Source: Epiperipatus broadwayi (taxonomy: Eukaryota; Onychophora; Udeonychophora; Euonychophora; Peripatidae). Taken from it: a DNA stretch of 64,000 bases. Under the pieces are notes generated by a model. The model searched no databases. It was not told where the DNA came from and worked only from the letters and a program-made list of their open reading frames with translations. Made by a program: the position numbers and the translations under genes. The stretch spans positions 16,756,364 to 16,820,363 of the forward strand of contig JAQFVV010000012.1 in assembly GCA_028023455.1 (NCBI GenBank). The letters run 5' to 3'. Below, one piece after another: positions 59,126 through 64,000 of this stretch. Positions within the stretch are counted from its first letter, which is position 1. Every line of letters starts with the position of its first letter.

Positions 59126-60690
59126 TTCACCATTACACCATCTATGGTCCCACTATTGGATATAATGGCAGCCACTGACAAGGTGACCCAAAACTTGACT
59201 CTAGAAGAAGTGGCAGAGTTACGCTGGAGAATAAAAGGGACACTTGAAAGATATCAAGTGCACAAGCAGAAGTCAAACATTTCATGTGATGAGAGGAAAG
59301 CTATTAAATTTCTCAAACAGGATACATCTATAATCATTTTTCATGCTGACAAAGGTAACACCACAGTTGTAATGGATAAAACTGATTATGATAACAAAAT
59401 ACAAGGCCTTCTCACAGCAGGCCAACACAAAAAAGTAGTAAAAAAATCCAATTTCAAATACAGAGGTAAAACTACCAGCATCACTCTGGAAGCATTGCAG
59501 GTATTTCAGTGATTCAGAAAAAAGAAAATTAACTTTGTATTTCAGCAAGATTCCTCACCTGTATGGACTGCCTAAAATTCATAAAGACAATGTTCCATTA
59601 AGACCTATTTTAGAAATTTACCATGTCAAAATTTGTCAAAATTTCTTCTCGAAATTCTTAGTCCATTGGTGTACAGGATAGTCTTTTGTCAGAGATTCCA
59701 AGCACTTTGTAGAATTAGTCAGGAACATGAAAATGGAAAGAACTGACATATTGGTAAGCTTTGATGTGGAAAGTCTGTTTACAAATGTACCATGTGATGA
59801 GGCATTGTCTATTGTAAGGAAAAGGTTATGATAATAGTATGCACACTAGAACAGCTCTACCTATTAATAGTATAATGGAATTATTAACATTCTTTGTAAC
59901 AATAACATACTTTTAATATAACTCAGAATTCCAACAAAATCAAGGGATGGCCATGGGATCATCACTGTCACCCTTGCTCAGCAACAGTTACATGGAAGAA
60001 CTTGAAACCACAGCCATAAATACTCCATGTCCACCTAAAGTGTGGCTTTGATATGTTGATACATTTATGGTATGGCCACATGATGAGGTAAAATTACAGT
60101 CATTCTGGATGCACATCAACAACATATCCTACAATTAAATTCATGATGGAATCAGAACAGGAACAAAAATTGGCATTCTTGGATATTCTTGTGACAAGAC
60201 TCCCTCATGGAAAAGTAAAAACAACACACACTGGAAAATACTTGGCATATACATCCAATCATACAAGAAGCACTCAACAAGGAATTGTACTATCACTATG
60301 GAACAGAGCAAAGAAGGTTTGTTCAGAAACCAGTGATTTGGAAAACAAAAGATTCACATAGAAGAAATGCTTATGAAGAATGATTATTTATCAACAATCA
60401 TCAGGAAAACCTTCAATAGACAACCCAAAGAGACCAAAAGAGAAAACAATTATTGGTACAGTAGTGTATCCATACATACCAGGAATGGTGGACAAATTAA
60501 AGAAAATCTGCAGTCAATATAACTACTTTTGAAACCATACCACACTTCATGGAATGCTTATTTTTACTTAGCCTAAACTGGAAATGCTTAAGAACAAAAA
60601 CTGCATCTATGAAATACCATGTGAATGTGGAAGGAAATACATTGGTGAGACATGTCGCTCTGTTGAACAGTGATTGAAAGAGCACAAACT
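59126..60690 (+). pseudogene. PLE 2 reverse transcriptase and GIY-YIG nuclease
   Basis: Plus strand, in order. 59157-59512: LTLEEVAELRWRIKGTLERY and the ADKGNTTVVMDKTDYDNKI motif. About 59540-59620: LYGLPKIHKDNVPLRPI over frame slips. About 59750-59830: VSFDVESLFTNVPCDEAL. About 59935-60000: NQGMAMGSSLSPLLSNSYME, the PLE motif B. About 60040-60075: WLRYVDTFMVW, where the box reads YVDT and the second aspartate is lost. 60143-60361: SEQEQKLAFLDILVTRL and NHTRSTQQGIV. The nuclease begins near 60600: CIYEIPCECGRKYIGETCRS, then a stop in VEQ*LKEH; part of the C-terminus continues into the right arm. The domain order is that of canonical PLEs; several stops make it non-functional. Confidence 0.85.
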
Positions 60691-61014
60691 AATGGTTAAA
60701 AGAAAAAAACAGATGTGTCTACCATAGCAGATCATGTATGTACTAATGACCATATGCCTAAGTGGGAAAATACAAAGATATTGGATAAAGAGGAAAAAAT
60801 GCATAAAAGAAAATTCAAGGAAACTGCTTTTATGACAATGGTATATAATCCTATAAGCCAACCCAGTGTGGCAATACACAATGTATGGAAGTCTCTAATT
60901 AATCTTGCTTTTAGGAAATAAAAAAAAAAACTAATTAGCCTTAAAAAAATAAATTGAAGGACTATGGAGGATTTGAACCAACCCTCATATATAAATGTAT
61001 CAAATTTTTACTAA

Positions 61015-61082
61015 TAGCTCAGATGATAGAGCATTTGCCTTAAATTTGATATTCAAGAATCTACAGGTGCAAGTTCAACTTC
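61015..61082 (+). other. tRNA-like segment in PLE 2 arm
   Basis: TAGCTCAGATGATAGAGCA resembles a tRNA D-arm and A box, and AAGTTCAACTTC, 68 nt from the start, resembles a T-arm and B box with a short AAG/CTT stem. The anticodon-arm region does not fold well. An inverted, diverged copy lies at about 58720-58785. Separately, a perfect B-box GGTTCAAATCC is at 58829-58839 (plus), mirrored at 60969-60979 (minus). It is not a functional tRNA gene. Confidence 0.4.
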
Positions 61083-61117
61083 TAAGTGAATATTGTCACT
61101 GTGCATATAGGCCAGCA

Positions 61118-61165
61118 ACACCTGAAGAAGAGTGGAGAATACTACTACTTGAAATGTGTAATTAC
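61118..61165 (+). ncRNA. Hammerhead-like core in PLE 2 right arm
   Basis: CTGAAGA (61122-61128), a stem-loop with GAGT (61130-61133) opposite a changed ACTT, then GAAA (61151-61154) and a GTGTAAT stretch that offers a GUA triplet. The left arm preserves the ACTC strand of stem II, so the ancestral stem was probably GAGT/ACTC. Confidence 0.45.
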
Positions 61166-61309
61166 TAACCTGTATTGTCTATTTGTGTGTTATTACTAAT
61201 AAGTTGTTTATATTTGAAAAGTTTAAATAAAGTTTTAAATTTTCTATACATTCAACATTCACTCATAAATAATGGAAATAGTCCAACATATAACATCTTA
61301 TTGTGTATG

Positions 61310-61740
61310 AATGTGTGGTGATGTGATGTTAAATAAGTTCTCAAATGAAGTCATTACTTCTTGTGCTTATGATATATGCTTTGAATCACTGTTAGCCAAG
61401 TTAAACATTGTTTTTTTCCAAAGCCTTATATACCACAATAAATTTATTTACTTTTTATTATCCATTTATCTTCAACTCAGCTTCACCTCATTTTTCCTCT
61501 TATCCTTATCCCCCAATTTGCTATAATGTTCGTGAAATCTCTATCTCTTACACTATTCTCAAAATTTTCCCACAATTTATCTTTATTCTTTAATAATATC
61601 ATATATTCCAAAAATAAGTATTCAATATTTTCACATCCATCTCCACAAGAACTAAATTTAAAATTCAAATCATTCCAGTTTGTCTCCTTTTCCTTGTAAG
61701 CACTCTGTAACATTATGACATAAGTTGTTCAACTATTTAA
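61310..61740 (-). pseudogene. CR1-like LINE, copy C: 3' end only
   Basis: It starts at the same short-repeat tail (GTGTGGTGATGTGATG) as copies A and B. On the minus strand 61483-61713 encodes LQSAYKEKETNWNDLNFKFS, then SCGDGCENIEYLFLEYMILL. The C..GCENIEYLFLE.. pattern is the C..C....E...H.L..C tail of LINE RT proteins, with some metal-ligand positions changed. Upstream parts are absent. Confidence 0.68.
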
Positions 61741-62298
61741 TATAATAATTTTATATAATTAAACATGTTATAGGCATATCTAATTCAATTGGTGATGTAA
61801 ATAAAAATTGGAATTAAATTACCTGACCAGAAAAATAGCAACAGTATATTAGCAATACAGAGATAATAATGACATTAATGTAGTAATGAATCTTCAATTA
61901 TTGTTTAGAGTGAATTTAAATGGAAGCTCATTATTGCTAATTAGAAAAATTACTGAATACACTTTATAGAGTTTTGTCTCTAAACCAAGAGTTAATAGAA
62001 TCATCTACTAAATGCAATCTAACAGTTAATGGAATCCAAGATTTTATTATTTTTAGTACTTGAATATTTACTTTCAAAGAACTGATTTTATTGAATCTAA
62101 ATTACAGTCGTCATATGTGTTTATATATACATTGTTGTGCTGTGTATTCTCAAGCCAGTATGCATTTGGTATCTCATGCAGAAATTAAATACTTCATTTT
62201 TATTATTTAAAAAGGAATGAAGTTATTTGTAATCTTATTTAACTTATTCTTTTTAAATTGTTTAATAATTGATTGGTTTTATTCCTTTTTTTTTTTAG
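61741..62298. other. End of GCP6 intron 4
   Basis: AT-rich, ending in the strong T-tract acceptor of exon 5; no other feature seen. Confidence 0.65.
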
Positions 62299-62336
62299 CT
62301 ATTACATCATTAAATTGTTTGGAACTAAGTTATAAG
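62299..62336 (+). CDS. TUBGCP6: GCP6 exon 5, a 38-nt micro-exon
   Basis: This very small exon encodes ITSLNCLELSYK plus the last two bases of a serine codon begun in exon 4. Its acceptor is a strong T-tract ending TTTTTAG and its donor is AAG|GTAAGT, an ideal match to U1. The peptide corresponds to the conserved SLNCLEL.YKV motif of the family. The exon sits between a 30.2-kb intron and a 138-bp intron. Because the codon phases fit on both sides, it is assigned with confidence in spite of its size. Confidence 0.9.
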
Positions 62337-62474
62337 GTAAGTTCAAATAAAAATCGTTATAATGAATTTTATACTAGTTTAGAACTCTTAAAGAATTCTA
62401 AATTGTAAGAATATATTTTAAACTTTGAATAAATAAAAATATACAATAATTAAAATGCATTTATTTTTTTATAG

Positions 62475-62607
62475 GTTGAATGGCCTAATAACATCGTAAT
62501 TACAGAAAACAGTTTGATTAAATATAATATGATTTTTTCCTTCATGCTTCAAGTTCGACAACCCATGTGGGCTTTAAGTGATGTTTGGCATAATCTTAAA
62601 AGAACAG
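62475..62607 (+). CDS. TUBGCP6: GCP6 exon 6 (last exon visible)
   Basis: Acceptor TTTATAG, donor G|GTAATT. The exon encodes VEWPNNIVITENSLIKYNMI, FSFMLQVRQPMWALSDVW and HNLKRT. The V.WP.NIVIT....KY..IFSFLLQ.....WAL.D...HLKRT pattern is characteristic of GCP6 and lies in the helical GRIP2 part that contacts gamma-tubulin. It leaves one base for the next exon, which is not found before the right edge. The conserved C-terminal end of the protein, more than 150 residues in relatives, is therefore outside the window. Confidence 0.92.
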
Positions 62608-64000
62608 GTAATTAACTTTATAAGAAAATAGTTATATATTAAAATTAATTTACATAGTGGTATCTTATATCATTTGATTTTACACTGTGTAGGTATTGAA
62701 ATATACAGGTAACCAACCATTTGTAATGTATTTTTAACATTCAGTATATCAAAGTTTTCACTACATATATACACTATATACATAGTTATAATACAATTGA
62801 ATTTTAAAATTATACATATTAAGACACTGATATACATATAGAATAATACAATTATAAAAAGTTATTCGAATAATAAAATGAAAGAGAGTACATTTCTAGA
62901 TGTGTATATATGTAAATATTATTCTCATTCAAAAAGAACCTTTTTTATTATTCTTGGGACAAATTTGTGATGATGTAATATAAAAGGTGTATGCTTATAT
63001 GATATCAAATTTGTAAATGTCACACATCCTTATCTATTTTGACAACATTTACATTGTGAATTAAAGAATTAAACTTATTTTAATATTGGCCTCAAAACAC
63101 GTATATTGACTGGAATTAAAATAAAATGAAATATTCCAACAATAAAACAAATATATTCATCCTTATTTTTTTAACCTTTTTGATACAGTAATGGTTATAG
63201 CAAATGTAAGTTCTTACCAATATCTAAATCTTAATAATTATCTCTAAATCCATATAATAAATAGCTTGATGTCATCTTTTTCTCTGGATTTTTTGCTAAA
63301 ATCTTTGTATAAATGCAATTATTTCTAATGCAATTTGTCTACTGAATATTATTTCTGTTCATATCTTTCTAACCACACATTTAGTCTTTTTCAGTCTTCA
63401 CTTTATTATTATAGTTGTTGCTACGCAGCTAATATGTATACATGCACTTTTCAAATTATTAATTAATTTGTGAATTTCTAATTTATTTATATCTTATTTA
63501 ATAGATTTATGGATTTTAAATTTTTGAGAGAGGCAAGACTATTTGTAAACAGATTTTAATTAAACAATTGCTTAAACTAAAAAAGGCATTAAGAAGGTTT
63601 ATTTCTTGTTCATTTATTAGTGTGAAAAGTTTTTATGGTAAGTGTGGCCTTGCAAAACATTTAATAGTACGGAAAAATATGACGTAAATATGGAATAATG
63701 CTATCAAATAGTGTTCATTTTACTTTTACACAAAAATGAGGTGAAGGAAAGCAAATATAAAAAGAGGTTAATAGGTAATTATATGGATACTACACAAGTA
63801 AAAGATTGTACAGTTTGTATATAGTCCACTGCAAGTTACACAATCTACATAGATGGATAATGAAGAAAAAAAAATTGCATATCAGACTTGCCAGTTTCTA
63901 GGTGGAAATGATTTGGGCAGTTCTATATCTTTGGTTCACTTTTTTAACTAAGGATCATTCATTTTCTGATTAATATTAGATCGTTAGCTAAATCAGTTAT
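62608..64000. other. Beginning of GCP6 intron 6 (runs off the window)
   Basis: After the exon 6 donor no sequence matching the next conserved GCP6 block was found on the + strand before the right edge, and no mobile element was recognised. Confidence 0.6.

Larger units (their letters stand above)
58535..61301. mobile_element. Penelope-like element 2 with about 600-bp inverted arms
   Basis: A plus-strand PLE body (about 59126-60690) lies between two long inverted repeats: left arm 58535-59125 and right arm about 60690-61301. The left arm is a reverse-complement copy of the element's 3' end, including the end of the coding region, so the structure is the inverted pseudo-LTR form known for PLEs. 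The arms carry a hammerhead-like core and a tRNA-like segment. The family differs from PLE 1. No target duplication was identified; directly to the right begins another LINE end. Confidence 0.8.

Noticed and set aside
61015-61082. A genuine tRNA gene
   Set aside because: The anticodon arm does not pair, no acceptor stem is visible, and the segment is part of an inverted PLE repeat.
1-64000. CRISPR array, prokaryotic operon or phage
   Set aside because: The spliced gene, LINEs, PLEs and LTR elements show an animal genome; the tandem repeats found do not have CRISPR spacing.

Overview
This is very AT-rich animal DNA, most likely from an invertebrate. It has spliced exons with long poly-T acceptors, introns of tens of kilobases, and dense retrotransposons of animal type: Gypsy LTR elements, CR1-like and RTE/Jockey-like LINEs, and Penelope-like elements (PLEs) with GIY-YIG endonuclease. 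The species cannot be named from the sequence; cnidarian, chelicerate or molluscan origin are all compatible.

The only host gene recognised is the gamma-tubulin complex component 6 gene (TUBGCP6/GCP6) on the + strand. Six consecutive internal exons (6248-6343, 6684-6846, 8507-8648, 31912-32068, 62299-62336, 62475-62607) have consensus splice sites and fully compatible phases and give 242 in-frame codons. The 5' part and the C-terminus lie outside the window. Two introns, of about 23 kb and 30 kb, hold almost everything else.

Layout. 1-924: 3' end of a + strand Gypsy element (integrase C-terminus, polypurine tract, 3' LTR). 1.5-4.7 kb: an older, decayed Gypsy element on the minus strand. 6.2-8.7 kb: exons 1-3 with a LINE tail in intron 2. 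8.6-31.9 kb (intron 3): a 5-kb CR1-like LINE (ORF1 with PHD finger, coiled coil and SGNH esterase; ORF2 with endonuclease and RT), a hammerhead-type foldback element that has captured a piece of exon 3, a TIR element with telomere-like repeats, a short PLE copy, and several tandem or low-complexity arrays. 32.1-62.3 kb (intron 4): a second CR1-like LINE split by two insertions (one hAT-like), a 7.8-kb composite of two PLE copies in opposite orientation with three nested insertions, an RTE/Jockey-like LINE split by a hammerhead foldback element and another insertion, a second PLE with long inverted arms, and a CR1-like LINE 3' end. 62.3-64 kb: exons 5-6 and the start of the next intron.

The most interesting feature is a family of small foldback elements (54026-54660 and about 14345-15100) carrying a type I hammerhead ribozyme motif. 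One copy has a complete conserved core, a cleavage-type GUC triplet and a 14-bp target-site duplication. The other contains about 136 bp of exon 3 plus its intron in sense orientation, as if reverse transcription had jumped onto the GCP6 pre-mRNA. Related hammerhead cores occur at the ends of both large PLEs. All reading frames outside GCP6 look like transposon remains, and nearly all are interrupted.
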